The notes: a model not told the origin generated them from the sequence alone. A stretch of 23,286 bases of DNA from Acidobacteriota bacterium (GCA_013362195.1 JABFWM010000080.1:1-23286); one strand, 5' to 3'. Positions 1 through 7,806 are shown, counted from the first letter of the stretch. Numbers and translations: made by a program.

Positions 1-361
1 CGGATCCGGCGGCCGCAGCGGCGCCGCCGCTGCACTCAGCGACGAGCAGCGGGCCGCGCTGCAGCAGACGCTCGCCGACGTCGACGTGAAATTCCCGCCG
101 CCGCCTCGCGCCACGGTGAAGGACTTCGTCGATCACCTCGACTACGCCGTCACGCTGATCGGCATCGATCACGTCGGGATCTCGTCGGACTTCGACGGCG
201 GCGGCGGCGTCGAGGGCTGGCGCGGCGCCGACGAGACCTTCAACGTCACGCTCGAACTCGTGCGCCGCGGCTATACCGAGTCGCAGATCGCGAAATTGTG
301 GGGCGGCAATCTCCTGCGCGTGCTCGACGAGGTGCAGGCCGTCGCCAGGCGGCTGCGTTGA
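1..361 (+). CDS. Membrane dipeptidase (peptidase M19), C-terminal fragment
   Basis: The reading frame is open from base 2 to the TGA at 359-361, so the gene enters from outside the window and only about 119 C-terminal residues are visible. The segment VDHLDYAVTLIGIDHVGISSD followed by FDGGGG is the C-terminal part of the renal-dipeptidase/M19 TIM barrel, where the substrate-binding DFDG loop lies. The ending, with Y-T-E-x-x-I-x-K-L-W-G-G-N-L-L-R-V, is also typical of the family. Members are zinc hydrolases that cleave dipeptides, often secreted or periplasmic. The zinc ligands lie upstream and cannot be checked. GTG 86 is an internal codon, not the start. Confidence 0.88.
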   Translation, partial: GSGGRSGAAAALSDEQRAALQQTLADVDVKFPPPPRATVKDFVDHLDYAVTLIGIDHVGISSDFDGGGGVEGWRGADETFNVTLELVRRGYTESQIAKLWGGNLLRVLDEVQAVARRLR

Positions 362-430
362 GCGCCGTCCAGGCCTGGCCCCGGCGGCGCGGTTCGCGGC
401 CATGCGTGCCGGGCCTGACGCGGGGGGCCG

Positions 431-436
431 TATGAT
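431..436 (+). promoter_or_regulatory. Extended -10 element placing the mRNA start at the udk ATG
   Basis: TATGAT matches the sigma-70 -10 consensus at five of six positions. It ends six bases before the A of the uridine kinase ATG (443), which would make that A the transcription start. No Shine-Dalgarno sequence precedes the ATG and no good -35 is seen. This is the arrangement of a leaderless promoter. The promoter is inferred from sequence only. Confidence 0.4.
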
Positions 437-442
437 CGCCTG

Positions 443-1063
443 ATGCCGCCAGTCGTCATCGGGGTCGCCGGAGGCTCGGGGTCGGGGAAAACCACTGTCG
501 TCCGCCGCATCGTCGACGCGCTCGGAGATTCCCAGGTCACCGTCCTCGAACACGATCGCTACTATCGCGACCGCAACGATCTGCGCTTCGAAGAGCGCGC
601 CGCCCTCAATTACGATCATCCCGACTCGCTCGAAACCGATCTGATGGTGCGTCACGTCCACGAGCTGCGGGCGGGACGGGCCGTCGACGCGCCGATCTAC
701 GATTTCGCGCGCTACGCCCGCCAGCTATCCACCGAAACGCTCGCGCCGCGGCGCGCGATCATCGTCGAGGGCATCCTTATTTATACCGATGCGGCGCTGC
801 GTCGCCTGATGGACGTCAAGGTGTTCGTGGACACGGACGATGACACGCGATTCATCCGGAGGCTACAGCGGGACATCGCGGAGCGCGGGCGTACGGTGCA
901 GTCGGTCATCGACCAGTACCTCGCGACCGTCAAGCCGATGCACCTGGAGTTCGTCGAGCCGAGCAAGCGGTACGCGGACATCATCGTCCCGCAGGGCGGC
1001 CATAACGTGGTCGCGATCGACATGCTGTTGACGCTGATCCGCGGGATGGCGGGCGGCGCATGA
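443..1063 (+). CDS. udk: Uridine kinase
   Basis: This cytosolic P-loop kinase phosphorylates uridine and cytidine to UMP and CMP in pyrimidine salvage. The 206-residue length is normal for the family. The Walker A motif GGSGSGKT spans residues 10-17, the likely catalytic Asp is D38 in the HDRYY segment, and DHPDS (58-62) and YDF (86-88) are the nucleoside-binding motifs of uridine kinases. The lid region with paired arginines (FIRRLQRD) and the C-terminal Y-A-D-I-I-V-P-Q-G-G-H-N segment are also canonical. ATG 443 is used because the P-loop must lie close to the N-terminus. It has no Shine-Dalgarno sequence but sits directly behind a TATGAT box, suggesting a leaderless message. The gene stands alone, 81 bases after the dipeptidase. 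Confidence 0.95.
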   Translation: MPPVVIGVAGGSGSGKTTVVRRIVDALGDSQVTVLEHDRYYRDRNDLRFEERAALNYDHPDSLETDLMVRHVHELRAGRAVDAPIYDFARYARQLSTETLAPRRAIIVEGILIYTDAALRRLMDVKVFVDTDDDTRFIRRLQRDIAERGRTVQSVIDQYLATVKPMHLEFVEPSKRYADIIVPQGGHNVVAIDMLLTLIRGMAGGA

Positions 1064-1071
1064 GGAAGAGC

Positions 1072-1217
1072 GCCGGGTCTGAAGACCGACGGATGCCGGG
1101 TCTAAAGACCGACGAATGCCGGGTCTAAAGACCCGGCCTACATAAGAGCCGCCGCTCATCCGCAGTCAACAGACCCGGCATTCGTCAGACCGGTGCAGGG
1201 CGGGTCTTCAGGCCGCC
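1072..1217. repeat. Three tandem 23-bp GCCGGGTCT-AAGACC units plus inverted partner
   Basis: Units begin at 1072, 1095 and 1118, each starting GCCGGGTCT(G/A)AAGACC. The first two run on into GAC(G)GAT/GAAT and the third closes as a full hairpin with CCCGGC. An inverted arm at 1171-1193 is complementary to the GACGAATGCCGGGTCT part of the second and third units, and a further variant (GGGTCTTCAGGCC) lies near 1201-1217. The array fills the gap between convergent genes (udk ends 1063; the minus-strand gene ends 1222), so it may end transcription from both sides, but it has no T-tract. Confidence 0.8.
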
Positions 1218-1221
1218 TTTG

Positions 1222-1779
1222 CTATTTGATCTTCTTCACTTCGTTCAACTGCACGGGCTGGCTGGAGAAGTTTTCCAGTTCGATGGTCTCGTCGCTGGCG
1301 GTGATCTTCGTGGCGATCGACAGCTTGCCGACGCCGCGATCGTTCTTGTCGAGATCCAGCTGAATCAGCGTGAACGGGTACTCGATCGTGCGCGGACGGT
1401 TCATCGCCTCCCACCCGCTGATGTAGCGATCGGTGGCGATCACGATGGTGCGGCCGCCGTCAGGCTTCGGGTGCTGCCGCGCGAAATGCAGATCGTAGCT
1501 CACCGACCAGGGGGTGCGGATGTAGCCGACGACAGGCATGCTCTGCAGCGCGCTGAGCAGGGCGTCCTGCCCCTTGGCTTGCAGCGTCTTGATCAGACGA
1601 TCGCGATCCGCGTCGCTCGACCAGCGCTTGACGACGATGTCGACGGTCGTTGTATTGGCGCCGCCCGGGGCCGTATTGCTGGTGTCCACGGCGAACGCGG
1701 TGAAGTGCTCGGGCCCGACGTTCGCCGCCTGGCCGGGCAGGGCAAGCGCGAGGGTCGCGGCGAAGAGTGCGGCTAACAT
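1222..1779 (-). CDS. Small secreted protein of unknown function
   Basis: I do not recognise this 185-residue protein. It begins with a clear Sec signal peptide (MLAALFAATLALALPGQA, cleavage near residue 18). The mature part is polar, without membrane spans or cysteines, and ends in lysines (VKKIK). The middle contains a probable beta-rich region with alternating hydrophobic residues. The C-terminal segment (FTLIQLDLDKNDRGVGKLS, then ATKIT) reads like a strand-rich domain. The start at 1779 is supported by AAGGAG at 1789-1794, nine bases upstream. Longer readings of this frame run into the divergent gene and lack this ribosome site. It is transcribed divergently from the membrane-protein gene at 1925. 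Export to the periplasm or outside is inferred from the signal peptide; the function is unknown. Confidence 0.75.
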   Translation of the reverse strand: MLAALFAATLALALPGQAANVGPEHFTAFAVDTSNTAPGGANTTTVDIVVKRWSSDADRDRLIKTLQAKGQDALLSALQSMPVVGYIRTPWSVSYDLHFARQHPKPDGGRTIVIATDRYISGWEAMNRPRTIEYPFTLIQLDLDKNDRGVGKLSIATKITASDETIELENFSSQPVQLNEVKKIK

Positions 1780-1822
1780 GACTGATGTCTCCTTACTGGC
1801 GTGCTGGCATCCGTGTTCGTCG

Positions 1823-1842
1823 GTGTCGATCCGTGGCGGATC
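1823..1842 (+). repeat. Dispersed ATCCGTGG element, copy 1
   Basis: This 20-base word matches the one at 11069-11088 at 18 of 20 positions (core GTGTC-N-ATCCGTGG-Y-GGATC). Around it are looser ATCCGTG/GCATCC words (1808-1860). It lies in the divergent gap between the secreted-protein gene and the membrane-protein gene. Confidence 0.55.
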
Positions 1843-1924
1843 CATTTGTCTGCATCCATGATGGGTCGATGCAAATTCCGTCCCCCATCCACGCCTGACA
1901 GCTGGTGCATAATCGAACGACCGC

Positions 1925-3727
1925 ATGACGTCCGGCGCTCGACGGGCCAGTGCAGCGTTCATCTGCCTGCTGCTGGCGATCATCCACACCTGGCCGCTCG
2001 CGCTCGATCCCGGACGGTGGTCGCGCAACGACAACGGCGATGCGCAGCTGAATGAATGGATCCTCGCGTGGGTCGCGCACCAGCTGCCGCGCGATCCAAT
2101 GCACCTGTTCGAAGCCAACATCTTCTATCCCGCCCACGATGCGCTCGCGTTCTCCGAGCCGCTGATCGTGCCGGCGCTGATGGGCGCGCCGCTGGCGTGG
2201 CTGGGCGCCTCGCCCGTCCTCGTGTACAACCTGGTGCTGATCGCGGGATTCGCGCTGACCGCGTTCGTGACGTGCCGTCTCGTCGAACGCTGGACGGGCG
2301 ATCTCTTCGCGGGCCTGCTCGCCGGCTCGGCGTTCGCGTTCAACACGCACACGCTGACGCGGCTCGCGCACGTGCAGGGCATCCACATCTACGGGCTTCC
2401 ACTGGCCCTCTTAGGGGTAGACGCGATCATCACGCGCGGGGGTCCCGGGCCGGCGCGGGCCGCACTCGTCCTGGTCGCCGCGATGGTGCTGATGGCCTAC
2501 ACGTCCGGCTACCTCGTCGTCTTCGCCGCCGTCATGGTGCCGGCCGCGCTCCTCGCGCGCGCACCCGAGTGGTGGCGCCGCGCACGCATCGTCGTGCCGA
2601 CGCTCGCGGCGGCGGCGGCGGTGACCGCGGCCGCCGTGCTGCCGGTGTACCTGCCGTATCACCGCGTCGCGCGCGAGCAGCACATGGTCCGCACGCTCGA
2701 CACCGTGAACGACTACTCGGCGACGATGACGGGCTATCTGGCGTCCGCGGGCCGGCTGCACGTCTCGACGTGGAGCGGGCGCTTCTTCCGCGATCCCGTC
2801 GACAGCTTCTTCCCCGGCATCGTAGTCGCGCTGCTCTCGCTCGTCGCGATCGTTGCGGCCGTGCGCGCACGGGATCAGCGCGGCCGCGTCGTGATGCTGG
2901 GCGGGATCGCGCTGGTCGGCCTGTTGCTGTCGCTGGGGACGGCAACGCCGTTCTACGCGATCGCGTTCCACGCGTTTCCGCCGATGCAGGGTCTGCGTGT
3001 GGCTGCCCGCTTTGGAAACCTGTTTCTCCTCGGCGTCGCGCTGCTGGGTGGATTGGGCCTGGCGGCGCTGCGGCGCGGGCTTCCGCCTGAAGGCGGAAGC
3101 TACGGCAGCCGTGACGAGGGACGCGGCTTCCGACCGCTCGGTAGCTTCCGCCTGCTCCATAGCTTCCGCCTGCTCCGTAGCTTCCGCCTGCTCCATAGCT
3201 TCCGCCTGCTCCGTAGCTTCCGCCTGCTCCGTAGCTTCCGCCTGCTCCGTAGCTTCCGCCTTCAGGCGGAAGTTCTCCCCATCGCCCTGATCTTCCTCGT
3301 CAACATCGAAGCGCTGCGCGCGCCGTTCGACTACCGCGAATTCACGGGCGTTCCGAACATCTACACGCTCCTGCGCGACGAGCCCGGTCCGGTCGTGCTC
3401 GTCGAGCAGCCGTTCTTCCCGCGGCGGATGGCCTTCGAGAACGCCCCTTACGTCCTCAATTCGACGGCGCACTGGCGCCCGCTGATGAACGGCTACAGCG
3501 GCTATACGCCGGAGTCGTATCAGCGCTACGCAGACACCTTCTGGTATTTTCCCCAGGAGCGTGCGTTCCGCGCCATGAAAGAGGCCGGCGTGACGCACGT
3601 GATGGTGCACCCGCACCGCTTCGATCGCGACGCCGGGCGCGTGATCGAGCAGGTCAGCGGCCGGCCCGACATGGAACTGCTCGCCGTCGGCAAGGACGGC
3701 ATCCGCCTGTACCGCCTGCATCACTGA
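1925..3727 (+). CDS. GT-C-like polytopic membrane protein (putative glycosyltransferase) with in-frame repeat insertion
   Basis: This 600-residue integral membrane protein has about ten or more hydrophobic helices up to residue ~450, followed by a soluble C-terminal domain of roughly 150 residues, probably periplasmic. An acidic first loop (RWSRNDNGDAQLNEW, about residues 35-50) and a second loop with F-Y-P-A-H-D-A-L-A-F-S-E-P resemble the acidic loop motifs of lipid-linked sugar (GT-C/GT39-like) transferases. No substrate can be named. Residues ~386-449 are a foreign low-complexity segment in a loop between helices, with six copies of SFRLL(R/H) encoded by 18-bp DNA repeats that keep the frame. 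The ATG at 1925 lacks a Shine-Dalgarno sequence; a CATAAT box at 1908-1913 would give a leader of only a few bases. dut follows after 7 bases, so the two are probably co-transcribed. Confidence 0.7.
   Translation: MTSGARRASAAFICLLLAIIHTWPLALDPGRWSRNDNGDAQLNEWILAWVAHQLPRDPMHLFEANIFYPAHDALAFSEPLIVPALMGAPLAWLGASPVLVYNLVLIAGFALTAFVTCRLVERWTGDLFAGLLAGSAFAFNTHTLTRLAHVQGIHIYGLPLALLGVDAIITRGGPGPARAALVLVAAMVLMAYTSGYLVVFAAVMVPAALLARAPEWWRRARIVVPTLAAAAAVTAAAVLPVYLPYHRVAREQHMVRTLDTVNDYSATMTGYLASAGRLHVSTWSGRFFRDPVDSFFPGIVVALLSLVAIVAAVRARDQRGRVVMLGGIALVGLLLSLGTATPFYAIAFHAFPPMQGLRVAARFGNLFLLGVALLGGLGLAALRRGLPPEGGSYGSRDEGRGFRPLGSFRLLHSFRLLRSFRLLHSFRLLRSFRLLRSFRLLRSFRLQAEVLPIALIFLVNIEALRAPFDYREFTGVPNIYTLLRDEPGPVVLVEQPFFPRRMAFENAPYVLNSTAHWRPLMNGYSGYTPESYQRYADTFWYFPQERAFRAMKEAGVTHVMVHPHRFDRDAGRVIEQVSGRPDMELLAVGKDGIRLYRLHH
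3079..3272. repeat. Palindrome-bounded array of 18-bp tandem repeats inside a CDS
   Basis: The segment opens with arms GCTTCCGCCT and AGGCGGAAGC around a GA loop (3079-3100). It closes with the same palindrome in reverse orientation (3252-3272, TC loop, last base changed). Between them lie one degenerate unit (3126-3143) and six units of GCTTCCGCCTGCTCC(A/G)TA at 3144, 3162, 3180, 3198, 3216 and 3234, identical apart from the A/G. The first ten bases of each unit equal one palindrome arm, so the array seems to have grown from half-palindromes. The 18-base period preserves the host reading frame. Confidence 0.95.
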
Positions 3728-3734
3728 ACAGCCC

Positions 3735-4181
3735 ATGCACACACTCTCGGTCCGCATTCGTCGTCTGCATCCGTCCGTGCCACTGCCCGCCTACCAGACG
3801 CCCGGCGCGGCAGGCTTCGATCTCGCGGCCAGCGCGGACGTCACCGTGCCGCCCGGCGCGGTCGCGCTCGTGCCGACGGGTCTCGTGATCGAGGCGCCGC
3901 CCGGCTACTTCCTCGGCGTGTTCGCCCGAAGCAGCACGCCGCTCAAGCGCGGACTGATGGTCGCCAACGGCGTTGGCGTCGTCGATGGGGACTACTGCGG
4001 GCCGCACGACGAAGTGAAGATCGCGGTCGTGAACTTCACCGCCGCGCCGGTGGACGTCAGGTTCGGCGATCGCATCGCGCAAGGGCTCTTCATGCCGGTG
4101 GCGCGCGCGGAATGGCGCGAGGCGACGGTCGATCTGCGCGAGGGTTCGCGCGGCGGCTTCGGCGCGACGGGCGAGCGATGA
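3735..4181 (+). CDS. dut: dUTP diphosphatase (trimeric dUTPase)
   Basis: It hydrolyses dUTP to dUMP and pyrophosphate, keeping uracil out of DNA and supplying dUMP for dTMP synthesis; cytosolic. All five family motifs are present in the 148 residues: motif 1 AGFDLAA (26-32), motif 2 RSS (65-67), motif 3 GVGVVDGDYCG (79-89, with the catalytic Asp at 84), motif 4 RIAQ (113-116), and the C-terminal arm SRGGFGATG (138-146), a slight variant of the usual RGSGGFGSTG. The gene starts 7 bases after the membrane-protein stop. Its TGA overlaps the ATG of the next gene as ATGA, so translation of the two nucleotide-sanitation enzymes is probably coupled. Confidence 0.95.
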   Translation: MHTLSVRIRRLHPSVPLPAYQTPGAAGFDLAASADVTVPPGAVALVPTGLVIEAPPGYFLGVFARSSTPLKRGLMVANGVGVVDGDYCGPHDEVKIAVVNFTAAPVDVRFGDRIAQGLFMPVARAEWREATVDLREGSRGGFGATGER

Positions 4182-4606
4182 TCGCCTACGTCGCCTGTAC
4201 CGTGCGCGGCGATCGCGGCGCCGTCGAGGCCCTGCGGACGCTGTGCGCGCGGCTCGAAGCGAAGGGACACACGGTGCTGACGAAGCACCTGCTCGACGAC
4301 AACGTCGACGCGGCGGAGGGTGCGCTGACGGCGCGCGCGGTGTACGAGCGCGACATCGCGTGGCTGGAGCGCTGCGACGTGCTCATCGCCGAGGCCTCGG
4401 GATCGAGTTACGGGGTCGGCTTCGAGGTTGGCTACGTGCTGGGACGATCCGCACAGACGGAGCAGCGCGTCGTGCTGGTCTACCGGGCGGATCGGGAAGA
4501 GAAGATTTCCAGACTGATTGCGGGCGCGGCGCATCCGCGCTGCACGACCATCGCGTACCGCGATGCCGATGATCTCGTGCGCGCGGTCGGATTGACGCTG
4601 GTGTAG
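4178..4606 (+). CDS. 2'-deoxynucleoside 5'-phosphate N-hydrolase (DNPH1/Rcl family)
   Basis: This 142-residue protein resembles human DNPH1 along most of its length. It has an N-terminal strand followed by R-G-D-R-G (cf. S-I-R-G-G-R), a VLTKH segment, YERDIAWLERCDVLIAE, then the GVGFEVG nucleophile loop, and a late I-A-G-A-A segment. The predicted nucleophile is E83 and the acidic partner D59. Their 24-residue spacing equals that of D80 and E104 in the human enzyme. The family cleaves the glycosidic bond of 2'-deoxynucleoside monophosphates to give free base and deoxyribose 5-phosphate, removing abnormal nucleotides. ATG 4178 overlaps the dut stop (ATGA). A longer reading from 4112 would lie inside dut and is rejected. 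Related nucleoside 2-deoxyribosyltransferases are the main alternative. Confidence 0.85.
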   Translation: MIAYVACTVRGDRGAVEALRTLCARLEAKGHTVLTKHLLDDNVDAAEGALTARAVYERDIAWLERCDVLIAEASGSSYGVGFEVGYVLGRSAQTEQRVVLVYRADREEKISRLIAGAAHPRCTTIAYRDADDLVRAVGLTLV

Positions 4607-4609
4607 GAC

Positions 4610-4659
4610 GGCGGGTCTGAAGACCCGCCCTACGGGAACGGCGGGTCTGACGACCCGCC
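4610..4659. repeat. Two tandem GGCGGGTC hairpins between convergent genes
   Basis: The first hairpin (4610-4629) has arms GGCGGGTCT and AGACCCGCC around GA. The second (4640-4659) has arms GGCGGGTC and GACCCGCC around TGAC. The unit repeats every 30 bases and each hairpin is followed by CTAC. It lies between the N-hydrolase stop (4606) and the efflux-permease stop (4705), where it may act as a bidirectional transcription block. It belongs to the same repeat family as 1072-1217, 9705-9730, 10977-11041 and 21464-21508. Confidence 0.85.
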
Positions 4660-4704
4660 CTACAAACATGATCGCGGGCCGGGCCGTCAGACGCGGCGTC
4701 GACG

Positions 4705-7700
4705 CTACTTGGCGCTTTCCTGCGGCTCCAGCGTGCGGATGGCCGGCTGGCCCGCTTTCTTCCGCCGCCCCAGCCGGTCCTGCAGCATGTCCATGTAGAT
4801 GTAGAACACCGGCGTCACGTAGAGCGTCAGCGTCTGCGACACGATCAGGCCGCCGACCACCGCGAGGCCGAGCGGACGCCGCGCCTCGGCGCCGGCGCCC
4901 CAGCCGAGCGCGATCGGCAGCGTGCCCATCAGCGCCGCCATCGTCGTCATCATGATCGGGCGGAAGCGGACGAGACACGCTTCGTAGATCGCGTCAGCCG
5001 CCCCGACCTGGCGATCGCGGCGGGCTTCAATCGCGAAGTCGATCATCATGATGCCGTTCTTCTTCACGATGCCGACGAGCATGATGATGCCGACGAACGC
5101 GTAGATGTTCAGGTCCTGGTGGAACAGCAGCAGCGTCAGCAGCGCGCCGAAGCCGGCCGACGGCAGCCCCGAGAGAATCGTCAGCGGGTGGATGAAGCTC
5201 TCGTAGAGGATCCCGAGCACCACGTAGATGACGAAGATCGCGAGCGCGAGCACCCAGCCGAGGCCGCGCATCGATTCCTGGAACGCCTGCGCGGTGCCCT
5301 GGAAGCGGCCGGTGACGACCCCGGGCAGCGTTTCGAGGGCGAGCCGCTCGACGCGCGCGACCGCGTCGCCCAGCGCGACGCCCGGCTTCAGGTTGAACGA
5401 GAGCGTCACCGACGGCAGCTGGCCGACGTGGTTGACCGACTGCGGCCCGGCCGACAGCTTCGTGGTGACCACTTCCGAGAGCGGCGCGAGCTTCCCGCCC
5501 GGCGCCTGCACGTAGAGCATCGAGAGCGCGTTCGGATCGCGCTGATACTGCGGCGCGACCTGCATGATCACCTGATACTGATCCTCGGGCGCGAAGATCT
5601 GCGAGACCTGGCGGGTCCCGTAAGCGGAGTTGAGCGCGGACTGCACCTGATCGACGGTGAGGCCGAGCGCCGACACGCGATCGCGATCGATGTCGACCGA
5701 CAGCTGCGGCGTGCGGATCTGCAGGTCCGAGCTCACGTCCTCGAGCCCCTCGACCTGGCGCAGGCGCGCCTCGAACTCCGGCGCCGCGCGGTACAGCTCG
5801 TCGGTGTCTGGGCTCTGCAGCGTGAACTGGTACTGGCTCCGCGACTGCATGCCGCCGATGCGGATGGCCGGCGGATTCGACAGGAAGGCGCGGACGCCGG
5901 GGACTCGCGCCAGCTTCGGCCGGAGCTCGTCGATCACTTCATCGGCCGTCAGGCTGCGTTCATGGCGCGGTTTCAGTTCCACGTCGAGCCGCCCGCCGCC
6001 GAACCCGCCGATGTTCACCGTGTAGGCGGCGACGTTGGGGTCGCTCTCGAGAATGTCCATGATCTCGACGTGGTGGCGGACCGCCTGATCGAACCCGATG
6101 CCCTGAATCGTCTCGACCTGCCCGTTCAACTGCCCGGTGTCGACCGACGGAATGAACCCGGTCGGCACGATCGTGAACAGGTAGACGGTGGCGACAAGCG
6201 TCGCCGCCGAGATCAGCATCGTCGTCGCCTTGAACCGGATCGTCTGCCGCAGGCTCCACGCGTACGCGTTCAGCCACGCGTCGAACATCCGTTCGGTCAC
6301 GTTGTAGAAGCGGCCGTGCCTCTGCGCGTGCGGCGACTTCAGGAAGCGGCTGCACAGCATCGGCGTCAGCGTCAGCGAGACCAGCCCCGACACCAGAATC
6401 GCCGACGCAATCGTCACCGCGAATTCGTGCATCAGCCGCCCGACGATGCCGCCCATGAAGAGGATCGGGATGAACACCGCCGCGAGCGAGATCGTCATCG
6501 AGACGATCGTGAAGGCGATCTCCTTCGAGCCGTCGAGCGCCGCCTGCAGGCGCGGCTTGCCCATCTCCATGTGCCGGACGATGTTCTCCAGCATGACGAT
6601 CGCGTCGTCGACGACGAAGCCGACCGACAGGGTGAGCGCCATCAGCGACAGGTTGTCGAGGCTGTAGTCGAGCGCCCACATCACCGCGAAGGTGCCGACG
6701 ATCGAGAACGGCAGCGCGAGGCTGGGAATGATCGTCGCCGACAGGTTCCTGAGGAACAGGAAGATGACGAGGATCACCAGGAACACGGTCAGCATCAGCG
6801 TGAACCTGACGTCCTCGACCGACTCGCGGATCGATTGCGCGCGGTCGCTGCGGATCGCCAGCGTCACCGCGGCGGGCAGCTGCCGCTGCAGCTCGGCGAG
6901 CTGCTCCCGGATCGCGTCGACGACTTCGACGGTGTTGGTGCCGGGCTGACGCTGGACGGCCAGGTAGATCGTCCGCTCGGCGTTGTACCAGCTGATGTTC
7001 CGCTCGTTCTCGACCCCGTCGTAGACGTTGGCGACCTCGCCGAGGCGCACGTCGCTGCCGTTCCGGTAGGCGACGACGACGTTGCGGAAGCTGTCCGCGT
7101 CGCGCAGCTGTCCCGTCGCCTGCACGACGAAGTTGCGGTTCGGCCCGAAGAGGGTGCCGGTCGGCCGGTTCGAGTTCGCCGCCGAGATCGCCTGCGCCAC
7201 CTGATCGATCCCGATCTGGCGCGACGCGAGCTGCATCGGGTCGATGTCGACGCGCACCGCGAACTTCTGGGCGCCGACCACGTTCACCTGCGCGACGCCG
7301 GTGACCATCGACAGCCGCTGCGCGATCGTGTCCTCCGCGTAGCGGTTGACGACGGGCAGCGGCAGCGTCTTCGAGCTGAGGACCAGGAACAGCACCGGCG
7401 CGTCGGCCGGATTGGTCTTGCGGAACGACGGCGGCGTCGGCATCGGCGGCAGCCCGCGCTGCGCGCGCGACAGCGTCGCCTGCACGTCCTGCGCGGCCGA
7501 ATCGATATCGCGGCTGAGATCGAACTGCAGCGTGATGTCGGTGCTGCTCTGGCGGCTGCTCGAGCTGATCGACGAAATGCCGGGAATCGTCGTGAACGCC
7601 TTCTCGAGCGGCGTGGCGACGGTGTTCGCCATCGTGTCGGGGTTCGCACCCGGCAGGTTCGCGCTGACCTGGATGGTCGGGAAGTCGACGGTCGGCAGGT

Positions 7701-7806
7701 CGGCGACCGGCAGCAGCCGGTAGCCCATGATGCCGAAGATCAGAATGGTCAGGACGAGCAGCGTGGTGGCGACCGGCCGCCTGATGAAGGGTTCTGCGAA
7801 GTTCAT
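4705..7806 (-). CDS. RND multidrug efflux permease, MdtB/MdtC-like (HAE1 family)
   Basis: This 1033-residue inner-membrane proton antiporter is the pump of a tripartite efflux system. The start (FIRRPVATTLL, first helix ~12-30), the periplasmic porter sequence with PTIQVSANLPGA, and the large helical bundle with FLFLRN and GFVVDDAIV match the MdtB/MdtC branch closely. The proton-relay aspartates are D400-D401, and the helix-10 lysine is present in IVKKNGIMMIDFAIEA. The length is normal and no frameshift is seen. The start codon lies 21 bases after the adaptor gene stop, so the two form one transcript. No TolC-like outer-membrane gene is in the window, so a channel encoded elsewhere is presumed. 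Substrates cannot be told from sequence. A long plus-strand open frame across it is a GC-driven shadow. Confidence 0.95.
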   Translation of the reverse strand: MNFAEPFIRRPVATTLLVLTILIFGIMGYRLLPVADLPTVDFPTIQVSANLPGANPDTMANTVATPLEKAFTTIPGISSISSSSRQSSTDITLQFDLSRDIDSAAQDVQATLSRAQRGLPPMPTPPSFRKTNPADAPVLFLVLSSKTLPLPVVNRYAEDTIAQRLSMVTGVAQVNVVGAQKFAVRVDIDPMQLASRQIGIDQVAQAISAANSNRPTGTLFGPNRNFVVQATGQLRDADSFRNVVVAYRNGSDVRLGEVANVYDGVENERNISWYNAERTIYLAVQRQPGTNTVEVVDAIREQLAELQRQLPAAVTLAIRSDRAQSIRESVEDVRFTLMLTVFLVILVIFLFLRNLSATIIPSLALPFSIVGTFAVMWALDYSLDNLSLMALTLSVGFVVDDAIVMLENIVRHMEMGKPRLQAALDGSKEIAFTIVSMTISLAAVFIPILFMGGIVGRLMHEFAVTIASAILVSGLVSLTLTPMLCSRFLKSPHAQRHGRFYNVTERMFDAWLNAYAWSLRQTIRFKATTMLISAATLVATVYLFTIVPTGFIPSVDTGQLNGQVETIQGIGFDQAVRHHVEIMDILESDPNVAAYTVNIGGFGGGRLDVELKPRHERSLTADEVIDELRPKLARVPGVRAFLSNPPAIRIGGMQSRSQYQFTLQSPDTDELYRAAPEFEARLRQVEGLEDVSSDLQIRTPQLSVDIDRDRVSALGLTVDQVQSALNSAYGTRQVSQIFAPEDQYQVIMQVAPQYQRDPNALSMLYVQAPGGKLAPLSEVVTTKLSAGPQSVNHVGQLPSVTLSFNLKPGVALGDAVARVERLALETLPGVVTGRFQGTAQAFQESMRGLGWVLALAIFVIYVVLGILYESFIHPLTILSGLPSAGFGALLTLLLFHQDLNIYAFVGIIMLVGIVKKNGIMMIDFAIEARRDRQVGAADAIYEACLVRFRPIMMTTMAALMGTLPIALGWGAGAEARRPLGLAVVGGLIVSQTLTLYVTPVFYIYMDMLQDRLGRRKKAGQPAIRTLEPQESAK

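Noticed and set aside
3144..3251. CRISPR array
   Set aside because: The repeats are directly adjacent 18-bp units without spacers and lie inside a coding frame. The 23-bp units at 1072-1140 likewise lack spacers.
2411..3757. A minus-strand frame with an AEATEQ repeat
   Set aside because: The repeat peptide comes only from the 18-bp DNA array read from the other side; the rest shows no family and opposes a clear membrane protein.
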